In this document: positions 43,612-51,945 of the stretch, one piece after another
Numbering within the stretch: the first letter of the stretch is position 1
How the letters are laid out: each line of letters opens with the position of its first letter
NCBI GenBank assembly: GCA_017849585.1
Contig: JAFIGT010000026.1
Coordinates: 1 to 64,000, forward strand
Length of the DNA stretch: 64,000 bases
From: Verrucomicrobium sp.
GTDB taxonomy: Bacteria > Verrucomicrobiota > Verrucomicrobiia > Methylacidiphilales > UBA1321
Direction: 5' to 3'
Translations under genes and position numbers: made by a program
The notes under the pieces: model-generated
The model's database searches: none
What the model was told of the DNA's origin: nothing
Seen by the model: only the letters and a program-made list of their open reading frames with translations

Positions 43612-45935
43612 ATAACGTTCGCACCATCCTTCTCATTTTGACCGGCGTCAGCCTCGCCACGCTCCTGCCCTTGTCCCTCTCGGGACAGCAGCCGGCCAAT
43701 CCAGTTCCGCTGCCCACGCCGTCCAACACCGCCCCGCCAGAATCCATCGCAACACCCCGCACGATCACGCCTCCGCCCACCACGACCATCACCCCCGGGG
43801 ATGACGAGCCGGTCCCGAACCTCCTCTTCCCAGGCAGTCCCGTCGAGGAAGTCATCAACAAATATGAATTCCTCACCGGCAAACGCGTCATCCGTGATGC
43901 CACGCTCGCACAAGGAGTGAATATCAAGATTCAGGTCATGACCCCGATCAAAAAGAGCGAAGCCATTCGCCTGATCGAAGCCACGCTCCTGCTCAATGGC
44001 ATCGCCTTCACCCCCGGCCCGGACAACACCATCAAGGCCCTCAACGTCATCGGCGGCGGTAAAAATCCCCGCAGCGAAGGCGTCCCCGTCTACGCCAGCC
44101 TCAGCTCCCTGCCGCCCGGCGACCAGATCGTCAGCTACTTCATGTCGCTGCGCTACATCAGCGCCGCCGAGGCCGCCACGGTTTTCCAGCAACAGGTCGC
44201 ACTCCACCCGCCCTACGGCGTGGTTGTCCCGGTGCCCAATGCGCAGGCTCTGATCATCACCGAAAGCACCAGCGCCGTCCGCCAGCTCGTGAAGATCCAA
44301 AAGCTCATCGACGTTCCACCCGCCAAGGTGGTCAGCGAATTCGTCACGCTCCTGCGCGCCGACGCGGAGAAAGTCGCCGACGTCCTCACCAAGATGCTCG
44401 AAGCGCGCCGCAATAATCAGACCGCCCTCGGCCAACCGCCCGCTCCATCGCCCGAATTCGCCGACGACAGCGGCCCGAACGAACGCAACATCGTCGCCGG
44501 GACCGTACAGTTGATCCCCGATGCCCGCACCAATCGCATCCTCGTCGTCACCCGCCCGATCAATTTCAGCTATATCAAGGGCCTCATCCAGCAATTCGAC
44601 GAAGCCGCCACCATCGCCGTGCCATTCGAACGCCCGCTACGCTACGTCGCCGCCGCCGATGTACTGCCCGTCCTGCAAAAGGCACTCGCTGAAACAAAGG
44701 AAGACGCCCAAGGCACCACTGGACAGGCCGGACAAAATAACCAGAATCGGCAAACCAACAACCGCAACAGCAATAGCAGCAGCGGCAGCAGCGTGGTGGA
44801 CGATATCCAGAGCCCCACCGCCGACACCACGCCCGAGTCCGTCATCGTGGGCAAAACCAAGATCATCGCCGACAACCGCGCCAACTCCATCCTCGTCATC
44901 GGCCCGCCCGAAAGCATCGCCCGCGCGGCCGAACTCCTCACCAAGCTCGACTCGGCCCCACGCCAGGTCTACCTCGCCACAGTCATCGGCGAACTCACCC
45001 TCAATGACGACAGCGAATTCGGCATCGATTTGCTCCAGAAATTCAAGGGCTCCAACCACGGCAACGTCGCCTCTCAGGTCAATAACAGCGCCACCACCAA
45101 GCTCGACCCATCCTCCCTCACTACAGCCGCCGTCTTCCCCGCCACAGCGGGTCTGAGCGTTTACGGCTCGATCGGTTCCACTCTCAACTACTACGTCAAC
45201 GCCCTCCAGACCAGCAACCGCTTCAAGATCCTCTCGCGCCCATCAGTCTACACCTCCAACAACAAAAAAGCCGTCATCTCCTCCGGCCAACAAGTCCCCG
45301 TGCCCGGCTCCACCCAAAGCACGGTCAACACCGGCACCACCAACAACACCGTCGTCAGCGCCAACGTCGAATACAAACCGGTGGAACTCAAGATCGCCGT
45401 CGTTCCGCTCATCAACACCAACAAGGAAGTCACCCTCCAGATCGCGCAGAAAAACGACACCATCGGCGCCACCTCCAACATCGGCGGCAACGAAGTCCCC
45501 GCCATCAACACCCAGCAGTTCACCACCTCCGTCACCGTGCCCAACCGCCAAACCGTCGTGCTCGGTGGCTTGATCATTAACAACGCCAACAAAGACATTT
45601 CGGGCCTGCCTTGGATCAGCAACATCCCCGTCATCGGCCTCCTCTTCAAACAAACCAGCAAGAGCACCAGCCGCCGGGAAATCATCATCCTGATCGAGCC
45701 GAATGTGATCGAAACCCAGGAAGAACTCGCCGCTGCCAGCGCTTACGAGAAAAACCGCACGGTCGTCGGCGACGAAGCCTCGAAAATGAGTGCCGATCCC
45801 GGTGTATTCGTCCCCGACCCGAATTTCCTCAATGAGAAAAAAGTGAAGAAAAAGAAAGACCCTTCATCCAAAGCGTCCACCACCACCATCTCCAGCACTA
45901 CGACCACCACCAGCGGTCCCGCCACGAATCCGTAG
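43608..45935 (+). CDS. gspD: Type II secretion secretin GspD
   Basis: 775 residues with a signal peptide (ILLILTGVSLATLLPLSLSG). Ring-forming N domains (from about residue 75: VINKYEFLTGKRVIRDA, IVSYFMSLRYISAAEAATVF) lead to the secretin core, with RPSVYTSNNKKAVISSGQQV, VELKIAVVPLI and VPNRQTVVLGGLIINN near the end. The Ser/Asn-rich loop at about residue 375-395 lies between N domains. The C-terminal basic then Thr-rich tail (KKVKKKKDPSS..., ISSTTTTTSG) could bind a pilotin. The gene ends the operon; its stop is followed by the 26-base shared block. Confidence 0.94.
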   Translation: MNNVRTILLILTGVSLATLLPLSLSGQQPANPVPLPTPSNTAPPESIATPRTITPPPTTTITPGDDEPVPNLLFPGSPVEEVINKYEFLTGKRVIRDATLAQGVNIKIQVMTPIKKSEAIRLIEATLLLNGIAFTPGPDNTIKALNVIGGGKNPRSEGVPVYASLSSLPPGDQIVSYFMSLRYISAAEAATVFQQQVALHPPYGVVVPVPNAQALIITESTSAVRQLVKIQKLIDVPPAKVVSEFVTLLRADAEKVADVLTKMLEARRNNQTALGQPPAPSPEFADDSGPNERNIVAGTVQLIPDARTNRILVVTRPINFSYIKGLIQQFDEAATIAVPFERPLRYVAAADVLPVLQKALAETKEDAQGTTGQAGQNNQNRQTNNRNSNSSSGSSVVDDIQSPTADTTPESVIVGKTKIIADNRANSILVIGPPESIARAAELLTKLDSAPRQVYLATVIGELTLNDDSEFGIDLLQKFKGSNHGNVASQVNNSATTKLDPSSLTTAAVFPATAGLSVYGSIGSTLNYYVNALQTSNRFKILSRPSVYTSNNKKAVISSGQQVPVPGSTQSTVNTGTTNNTVVSANVEYKPVELKIAVVPLINTNKEVTLQIAQKNDTIGATSNIGGNEVPAINTQQFTTSVTVPNRQTVVLGGLIINNANKDISGLPWISNIPVIGLLFKQTSKSTSRREIIILIEPNVIETQEELAAASAYEKNRTVVGDEASKMSADPGVFVPDPNFLNEKKVKKKKDPSSKASTTTISSTTTTTSGPATNP

Positions 45936-45938
45936 GAT

Positions 45939-45973
45939 AAAAAACTCAAAGCTCAAAAGTAAAAAGTCAAAGC
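45939..45973 (+). repeat. 26-base shared block followed by GTCAAAG unit
   Basis: Three bases after the secretin stop codon. Bases 45939-45964 are identical to the minus-strand sequence after the GspE-type gene at 27812-27837, and AAGTCAAAG follows as in the tract at 36584. Confidence 0.7.
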
Positions 45974-46028
45974 GACAGCTCAAAATGCAACACTTTTTGG
46001 CAACGAGGCGTTTCAGTAACCGCTCCGT

Positions 46029-46067
46029 TCAAAGCTTTGACTTTTGACCTCTAACCTTTGACTTTTC
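46029..46067 (-). repeat. Inverted GTCAAAA-type tract before the phosphoesterase
   Basis: CTTTGACTTTTGACCTC and CTAACCTTTGACTTTT are the reverse complement style of the tract at 45944-45973. The two can pair over AAAGTCAAAGC/GCTTTGACTTT to form a large hairpin between the secretin and the phosphoesterase, possibly ending the secretin transcript. Confidence 0.55.
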
Positions 46068-46071
46068 CACC

Positions 46072-46983
46072 ATGATCACCCGTCGCGAATGGATCACCGG
46101 CCTCGGCGCCAGTGCCCTCCTGCTCAGCCTTCAAGGTTGCGAAACGAAAGCCAAACCCGCCCGCTTCGTCTACATCACCGACCTCCACAGCATCAATGAT
46201 TGGGGGTGCCCCGACGCCCTCACCCTCGTCAGCGACCGCATCAATCGCCTCAATCCCGAGTTCGTCCTCATCGGCGGCGACCTCGTCCATGGCGGCTTCC
46301 GCTCAACCCCCGAAGCGATGGAACCGCACTGGCAGGTGGTCCTGAAATTCCTGAAATCGCTCAATGTCCCGTGGTTCGCCGCCCCCGGTAATCACGACCT
46401 CGTCGGCGCGCAACATCCCGATTTCTCCACCAACCTCCCCGACCCGCGTCAGAGTTTCCGCGATAAAATGGGACTCACGCAGACCGCCTACCACAGTCAC
46501 GACATCGCCGGGCACCATGTCATCCTCCTCGACTCCGTCCAACCCGTCGCCGGCAACAAATGGGGTTACGAAGGCCGCATTCCCGACGAGCAAATGCAGT
46601 GGATTCGCAATGATCTTCGGAACGTCCATCCCCACACGCCCATCATCGTGGTCACCCACATGCCCATCCTCAGCGGCTACTACCAGACCGTTCTGGGGTC
46701 GACCACCGCGCCACCTCCCAGCCTGACTCTCGTGAATGGCATGGATGTGATTCGCCTCTTCGACAAACACAACCTGCAACTCGTCCTGCAAGGCCACCTC
46801 CATGTCGACGAAATGATCCGCTGGCGCAATTTGACCTTCATCACCGGTGGCGCCGTTTCCGGCAAATGGTGGGGTGGCCCCAACCACGGCACACCCGAAG
46901 GCTACGGCCTTGTCACCATGACCTCTCCTCACCCGGACTGGGACTACCGCACCTACGACTGGAAAGCCCAACGGCAGGGCTGA
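46072..46983 (+). CDS. Calcineurin-like metallophosphoesterase, exported
   Basis: 303 residues. The N-terminus MITRREWITGLGASALLLSLQGC combines a twin-arginine-like start with a lipobox Cys, so it is likely an exported lipoprotein. Metal-binding motifs are in order: YITDLHS, LIGGDLVHGG, APGNHDLVG, VTHMPI and LQGHLHVDE. The substrate is unknown; similar enzymes cut phosphodiesters or phosphomonoesters. Its last residues RQG and stop are encoded by a GCAGGGCTGAGCCCTGC palindrome. It is separated from the secretion genes by repeats and is probably independent. Confidence 0.88.
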   Translation: MITRREWITGLGASALLLSLQGCETKAKPARFVYITDLHSINDWGCPDALTLVSDRINRLNPEFVLIGGDLVHGGFRSTPEAMEPHWQVVLKFLKSLNVPWFAAPGNHDLVGAQHPDFSTNLPDPRQSFRDKMGLTQTAYHSHDIAGHHVILLDSVQPVAGNKWGYEGRIPDEQMQWIRNDLRNVHPHTPIIVVTHMPILSGYYQTVLGSTTAPPPSLTLVNGMDVIRLFDKHNLQLVLQGHLHVDEMIRWRNLTFITGGAVSGKWWGGPNHGTPEGYGLVTMTSPHPDWDYRTYDWKAQRQG

Positions 46984-47010
46984 GCCCTGCACCCAGTAAC
47001 GCTTCGCCAC
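46974..47010. repeat. GGGCTGAGCCC palindromic repeat, copy 2, with AGTAACGCTTCGCC tail
   Basis: GCAGGGC and GCCCTGC pair around TGA, which is the stop codon of the phosphoesterase. The tail ACCCAGTAACGCTTCGCC also appears next to the AGCGTGACGCT palindrome at 51239-51275 and, reversed, at 16581. Confidence 0.75.
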
Positions 47011-47086
47011 AGGTTGGCTCCTCGCCGAATCCCATTTTTCGGGCGCGATTACACAGCGCCATGCCGTTCAATTGGCAATGGCAATC

Positions 47087-47986
47087 TCAGGCCGCCAGCG
47101 TCATCAATCCGAGAATAAGTGGCAGATAGAGCAACGAGCCCCAGAACAAATGCCGCGCCCGCTGATTATCCGATTGCTGAAAAAAACGCCACGCCAGCCA
47201 CGCGAACGCACCGCTGCATAACGCCGCGCCCAAGCCGTACGCAATCCCGTGCCGCAGCCAGAACGCCGCCAGCAAACTCACCGGCACCAGCATCATCGCA
47301 TACAAAAAACTGTGCGTCGCCGTGTGCCGACCGCCCACATCGTTCAAAGATAGCATCTTGAAACCGCCCGCCGCATAATCCTCCCGGTACAACCACGCGA
47401 TTGCGAGGAAGTGCGGCATCTGCCAGAGAAAAAGCACCGCGAAAAGTTCCACACTCTCCACCGTCAGCGAACCCCGCGCCGCCACCCAGCCCAGCACCGG
47501 CGGCAACGCTCCGGGGATCGCGCCGACCAACGTGTTCAACGGCGTCTGTTTTTTCAGCGGCGTATAAACCAAAACGTAAATCAGCAATGTCGCCGCCCCA
47601 ATCGCCGCCGCCAGCCCGTTCACCAACGCAGCCAAATAGAGCGTGCTCACAATGGCCGCCGCCACCGCCAGCACCACCACCTCATCCGCCGCAAGCCGTC
47701 CCGCCGCCAAGGGCCGGTTCCGCGTCCGCTTCATCCGCGCATCCGCGTCGCGTTCGAGGTATTGATTCAGCGCCGACGCCGCGCCCGCCAGAATCGCCGT
47801 GCCGAGCAGTGTGTGAAAAAGTTTTTCGCCATTAAAAAAGCCCTCGGAGCCGAGAAAAAAACCAGCCAGCGTGGTCAGCAACACCAGCAGCGTCAATCGT
47901 GCCTTCACCAGTTCCGAAAAATCACTCGCCAACGCCCGCCACGAGACGCTCTCGACCGCCACCGATTCCGCTGCCACAGTTTTCAT
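47087..47986 (-). CDS. ctaB: Protohaem IX farnesyltransferase (haem O synthase)
   Basis: 299 residues with about nine membrane helices. The prenyltransferase motif is NQYLERDADARMKRTRNRPLAAGRL, and the second aspartate-rich region is WLYREDYAAGGFKMLSLND. It adds a farnesyl group to haem B, the first step to haem A/O for cytochrome oxidases. The ATG at 47984-47986 was chosen over a TTG four codons earlier. It lies 33 bases after ctaA on the same strand, so both form a two-gene operon for haem A production. Confidence 0.95.
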   Translation of the reverse strand: MKTVAAESVAVESVSWRALASDFSELVKARLTLLVLLTTLAGFFLGSEGFFNGEKLFHTLLGTAILAGAASALNQYLERDADARMKRTRNRPLAAGRLAADEVVVLAVAAAIVSTLYLAALVNGLAAAIGAATLLIYVLVYTPLKKQTPLNTLVGAIPGALPPVLGWVAARGSLTVESVELFAVLFLWQMPHFLAIAWLYREDYAAGGFKMLSLNDVGGRHTATHSFLYAMMLVPVSLLAAFWLRHGIAYGLGAALCSGAFAWLAWRFFQQSDNQRARHLFWGSLLYLPLILGLMTLAA

Positions 47987-48018
47987 TCCGTTCGTCAAAC
48001 TATCGCATTAGAGGCGTT

Positions 48019-49053
48019 TTATGCAACCATAGTATTACTAATACCTCGATTATCGTCCACCCGGTCCGGGTTCGACTGGATCCGCCAGGTCATGGCCCCC
48101 AGCATCGCCCCGGCGAGCAGCGTCAACGCCCCCACCACCACGTGCGCGGTGGCGACATCGGCTGCCTTGTTCGACCACACCGTTGCCGCGCCCAGCACGA
48201 ATTGCAGCGCCACGAGTCCCGCCCAGAACATCACCATCCGGCGCAGGACAAGCGGTGTCTGGGGCCGGCGCGCTTGGTCGGCGCACACCATGATGGCCAG
48301 CAAAATTGCAATCGCCAGTGTCCGGTGCGTGAACTGCACGGCAATTTGTTCCGTCGTGGTGGAGAGCATTCCCTGCTGATGCCTGGCCTCGTTGATCCGC
48401 TCGACCGACGCCGCATCGAATGGCGGAATCACCTGCCCATATGCCAGCGGGTAATCAGGAATCGAAAGTCCCAGATGCGCGTGACGCATCCGCGCACCCA
48501 GCGCCAGTTGCAGATAAACCACCGCCGTAATGACGATCACCAGCCAGCGCCATTTCACCGACACCGATCGCGGCGAAATCGTCTCCGCCGTTTCCGCCCA
48601 CCACCGCGACGTCGCGAGTGCGAGAAATCCGATCAGCACGAAAAACGCCTGCGCCAGGCACGCATGCACAATCCCGATTTCATTCTTCAGCAGCGTCACC
48701 CGCAACCCGCCGAGCACGCCCTGCACAATCACCAGCACCAGCGCGGTCCAACCCAGCCGCCGCATCCACGCGCGCGGCTCCTGCCACGCCAACCCCACCG
48801 CGAGGACAATCGTCAGCATCCCCACGCCCGACGCCCACAGCCGATGCAAGTGCTCGTAGAAAATGCCTCCCACCCATTTGCTGATGGGAAAAAGAAACAT
48901 ATTATAGCCAAACGTATTCGGCCAATCCGGCACCGCAAGACCCACGCCGTGACTCGTCACCAGCCCGCCCATGCCGAGCAGACCGAGCGTTGCCAGCAGG
49001 GTCAACAACGCCCAAAAATGAATCCAGCGCGGAGGAAGCGAACGTGCAGCCAT
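48019..49053 (-). CDS. ctaA: Haem A synthase (COX15/CtaA family)
   Basis: 344 residues with eight membrane helices. Typical motifs are GGLVTSHGVGLAVPDWPNTFG, then FYEHLHRLWASGVG with a haem-ligating His pair, QGVLGGLRVTL, GIVHACLAQ and VQFTHRTLAIA, plus TAHVVVGALTLL at the end. The enzyme oxidises the methyl group of haem O to a formyl group. The family's paired Cys residues in periplasmic loops are not seen, so it is of the cysteine-free type. It is divergent from the P-type ATPase gene with about 160 bases between. Confidence 0.93.
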   Translation of the reverse strand: MAARSLPPRWIHFWALLTLLATLGLLGMGGLVTSHGVGLAVPDWPNTFGYNMFLFPISKWVGGIFYEHLHRLWASGVGMLTIVLAVGLAWQEPRAWMRRLGWTALVLVIVQGVLGGLRVTLLKNEIGIVHACLAQAFFVLIGFLALATSRWWAETAETISPRSVSVKWRWLVIVITAVVYLQLALGARMRHAHLGLSIPDYPLAYGQVIPPFDAASVERINEARHQQGMLSTTTEQIAVQFTHRTLAIAILLAIMVCADQARRPQTPLVLRRMVMFWAGLVALQFVLGAATVWSNKAADVATAHVVVGALTLLAGAMLGAMTWRIQSNPDRVDDNRGISNTMVA

Positions 49054-49212
49054 AAGTCGTTCATCTTAAGCCTCACTACCGCAAAGGTCAAAAATCAAAA
49101 CCGCTGCCGATCATTAGATTTCTACATCCTACGAAAACATGCTCTTATACTCCTTCAGCCCGCCCCTTTTCCCTAGCTATAATCTCCAACCGAAGCTACC
49201 TTACTTCCGCTT

Positions 49213-51945
49213 ATGTCTTGCTGTGCAACCCCCTCAGCACCAACATCTGGATGTTGCGGTAGCCCGACTGACACCACAGCGATGTCCTCCAGCGACATCC
49301 AGTGGCTGCGCTTCGGCATTGCCGGTTTGGTGGCAGCACAGTCGATGGTGCTCGGTCTGGCCATCAATCTCTCGCCCCCGCTAGGTCTCGCCCGCACGGT
49401 CACGCATACGCTGCTTGGCTTCGGTGCTGCCGTCGTTTTCGCGCTGGTCGGCGGTCCGGTTTGCCGCGAAGCGTGGGCGCAAGCCCGCGCCCGCCGTTTC
49501 GGCATGGAACAACTTTTCCTCATCGGCATTCTCGGCGCGTTTTTCGCCTCGCTCGTCACCAGCTTCACCGGACAGGGCAGCGTCTACTACGAAGTCGTCA
49601 CCATCCTCCTCGCGATCTACACCTTTGGCCGGATCATCGGCGACAACCGCCGCGCCGCCGCATGGGAAGCGGCGAAGACGCTGGAAAAAGAATTCAGCCA
49701 GTGCGACCGCCTCACCGCCGAGGGTCGCATCGAACGCGTCGCCGTCTCCGTCGTGCAGCCCGGCGACCACTTTCGCGTCACGCCCGGCGAAGGCATTTCG
49801 CTCGATGGCCGCGTCGTGCGCGGCGTCGCATTCGTCCGGCAAACTCCGCTCACGGGCGAAGCCTTTCCTGTCGTGAAACGCCCCGGCGATAAAGTCTGGG
49901 CCGGCAGCCACGTCCTCGACAGCGCGCTCGAAATTGAATCCGACACCGACGGCACGCAACGCCAGCTTGACCGCCTGCTCCAATCCGTCGCCGACGCGCG
50001 CCAGCGTCCCACCCATTGGCAGGCGGAAGCCGACCGCCTCGTCGGCTGGTTTCTGCCGACCATCCTGCTCCTCGCTCTCGGCACGTTTGCCTTCTGGACG
50101 CATCACTCCGGCTGGGCCGCCGGATTATTCAACGGCCTCGCCGTGATTCTCGTCGCCTGCCCGTGCGCGCTGGGACTCGCCACGCCGATCGCGATCTGGA
50201 GTGCGCTCAACTCCCTCGCCACGCGAGGCATCGTCGCCGCCTCCGGCGACTTCATCGAGAAACTCGCCGCCGTCGACACTGTCGTGTTCGACAAAACCGG
50301 CACGCTCAGCGACGAAGAATTGCATCTCGTCGATTTCATCACCGCTCCCGGCCTCGACCGCGCCCAACTGCAAAAGGAGATCGGCGCCGTGCAATCGCAG
50401 AGTCGCCACCCGCTCGCCCGCGCGTTTTACGGCTGGGCTGGAACCGATTCCCTGCCCGTCGAAAAACTCGAAACCCTCCCCGGCGTCGGCGTCACCGCGC
50501 TCATCGACCACCACACACTCGCCATCGGCAATGCCTCTTTGCTCCGCGCCGAAGACGAACCCATCGCGCGCGATCTCCGCGCCGCGCTTCTCACCCATGC
50601 CCCCCGCCGCGCCTCGCACGAAGTGTTCATCCAGCGCGACGGCACGCTCGTGGCACTCGCCTTGCTGCAGGAAAAATTGCGCGAGACCACGCAGGTCACG
50701 CTCGAACGCTTGGCCAGCATCGGCGTCGCGCAGGAAGTGATGACCGGTGATCGCGCGGAAAGTGTCGCCCATCTCGGCCTGCCTCCGAGCCGCACCGGAC
50801 TTTCCGCCGAACAAAAAGCAGGGCTGGTCGCGGACCTCCAACGCGCCGGTCGTCGCGTCCTCTTCGTCGGCGACGGCATCAACGATTCCCCCGCCATGGC
50901 GCAAGCCCACGCCAGCATCGCCCTCGCCGCCGGGGCCGGACTCGCCCGCGAAGCCGCCGGGGCGCAACTCTACGGCAACGACCTCACCGCCGTCCCCGCC
51001 GCGCTCGTCATGGCCCGGCGCGTGCGCGACGCCCTGCGCGGCAACATCCTCTTCGCCATCACCTACAATTTGATTGGTGTCGCCCTCTGCATGGCGGGCC
51101 TTCTCCACCCGATTCTCGCCGCGATCCTCATGCTCTTCTCCAGCCTCTCCGTCACATGGCGCGCGCTGCGACTCGAACAACTCCTCCGCTCCCTCAACGA
51201 ACGCGACGCCACCGAAGCGTGGGAAGAACTCTCCCGCGGCAGCGTGACGCGGCACCCAGCAACGCTTCGCCCCAAGTGGTTTTCCTTTAACGGGGAAGCT
51301 TTCAGCAACGAGGACTCCCATCAGCTGACCGCCTGGTTCTTCGCCCTCTCCCTCATCGCCCAAGGGCCGCTCATCGCCTACCTCGCGCAACTCCCCCTTC
51401 CCACCTCGATCACCCTCACCGTCGCCGCGACACTCGCCGGTGTCCTCACGCTTCGCTTCTGGTCCCGGTGGCAAAGTTTGAACGGGCAGATGACCCTTGC
51501 CATGCTCAGCGCCGGATCACTCGGCATGCTGCTCGGCTGGTGGATCGATGCCGGCATGCAGCCCATCGTGGCCGCCGCCAGTCATAGCTGCTGCCACACT
51601 GCCAGCGGACCGTGGTGGCAACCGCTCGCCCCGTGGACCGGCATGAATCTCGGCATGATCCTCGCCTCGCTGCCCGCGATGGTCCTCGTCCGCGACCGCC
51701 AGATTCCGCTGCTCGACTCTCTCCGCAATCGCTGGATTCACGCCCTCTGGGGCACCGTCGGCATGTGGCTCGGCATGGCGCTTTCCGGCTACGTCATGGC
51801 GTGGTTCCCCAAGCTCGAACCGCAGCCCCAATTTTTCCTCTCGTTTGCCGCCATGACCCTCGGCATGCTCCTCGGCATGTTCGCCGCCTGTGCCCTTTGG
51901 AGATTTTTGGTCCTGCGACAACACACTTTCACGACACAATCATGA
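49213..51945 (+). CDS. Copper-type P1B ATPase with an extra C-terminal membrane domain
   Basis: 910 residues. Instead of a ferredoxin-like metal-binding domain the N-terminus has short cysteine pairs (MSCCATPSAPTSGCCGSP). Standard parts follow: TGEA at 214-217 (actuator; TGES is usual), the transport motif ACPCALGLATP with Cys316/Cys318, the phosphorylated Asp360 in DKTGTL, SRHPLARAF (the HP nucleotide contact) and GDGINDSPAM. These place it in the copper/silver class. After the last expected helix, a linker is encoded by a repeat (51239-51275), then about 215 residues with five or six further helices and SHSCCHTASG. The neighbours (haem A genes, resB, ccsA) suggest a role in supplying copper to an oxidase; this is inference. 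Confidence 0.88.
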   Translation: MSCCATPSAPTSGCCGSPTDTTAMSSSDIQWLRFGIAGLVAAQSMVLGLAINLSPPLGLARTVTHTLLGFGAAVVFALVGGPVCREAWAQARARRFGMEQLFLIGILGAFFASLVTSFTGQGSVYYEVVTILLAIYTFGRIIGDNRRAAAWEAAKTLEKEFSQCDRLTAEGRIERVAVSVVQPGDHFRVTPGEGISLDGRVVRGVAFVRQTPLTGEAFPVVKRPGDKVWAGSHVLDSALEIESDTDGTQRQLDRLLQSVADARQRPTHWQAEADRLVGWFLPTILLLALGTFAFWTHHSGWAAGLFNGLAVILVACPCALGLATPIAIWSALNSLATRGIVAASGDFIEKLAAVDTVVFDKTGTLSDEELHLVDFITAPGLDRAQLQKEIGAVQSQSRHPLARAFYGWAGTDSLPVEKLETLPGVGVTALIDHHTLAIGNASLLRAEDEPIARDLRAALLTHAPRRASHEVFIQRDGTLVALALLQEKLRETTQVTLERLASIGVAQEVMTGDRAESVAHLGLPPSRTGLSAEQKAGLVADLQRAGRRVLFVGDGINDSPAMAQAHASIALAAGAGLAREAAGAQLYGNDLTAVPAALVMARRVRDALRGNILFAITYNLIGVALCMAGLLHPILAAILMLFSSLSVTWRALRLEQLLRSLNERDATEAWEELSRGSVTRHPATLRPKWFSFNGEAFSNEDSHQLTAWFFALSLIAQGPLIAYLAQLPLPTSITLTVAATLAGVLTLRFWSRWQSLNGQMTLAMLSAGSLGMLLGWWIDAGMQPIVAAASHSCCHTASGPWWQPLAPWTGMNLGMILASLPAMVLVRDRQIPLLDSLRNRWIHALWGTVGMWLGMALSGYVMAWFPKLEPQPQFFLSFAAMTLGMLLGMFAACALWRFLVLRQHTFTTQS
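51239..51275. repeat. Degenerate palindromic repeat inside the ATPase coding sequence
   Basis: GCAGCGTGACGCGGCACCC then AGCAACGCTTCGCC matches, with a few changes, the palindrome at 16581-16606 and the tail at 46991-47008. In frame, it encodes GSVTRHPATLRP. It sits exactly between the ATPase core and the extra C-terminal helices. Confidence 0.65.
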
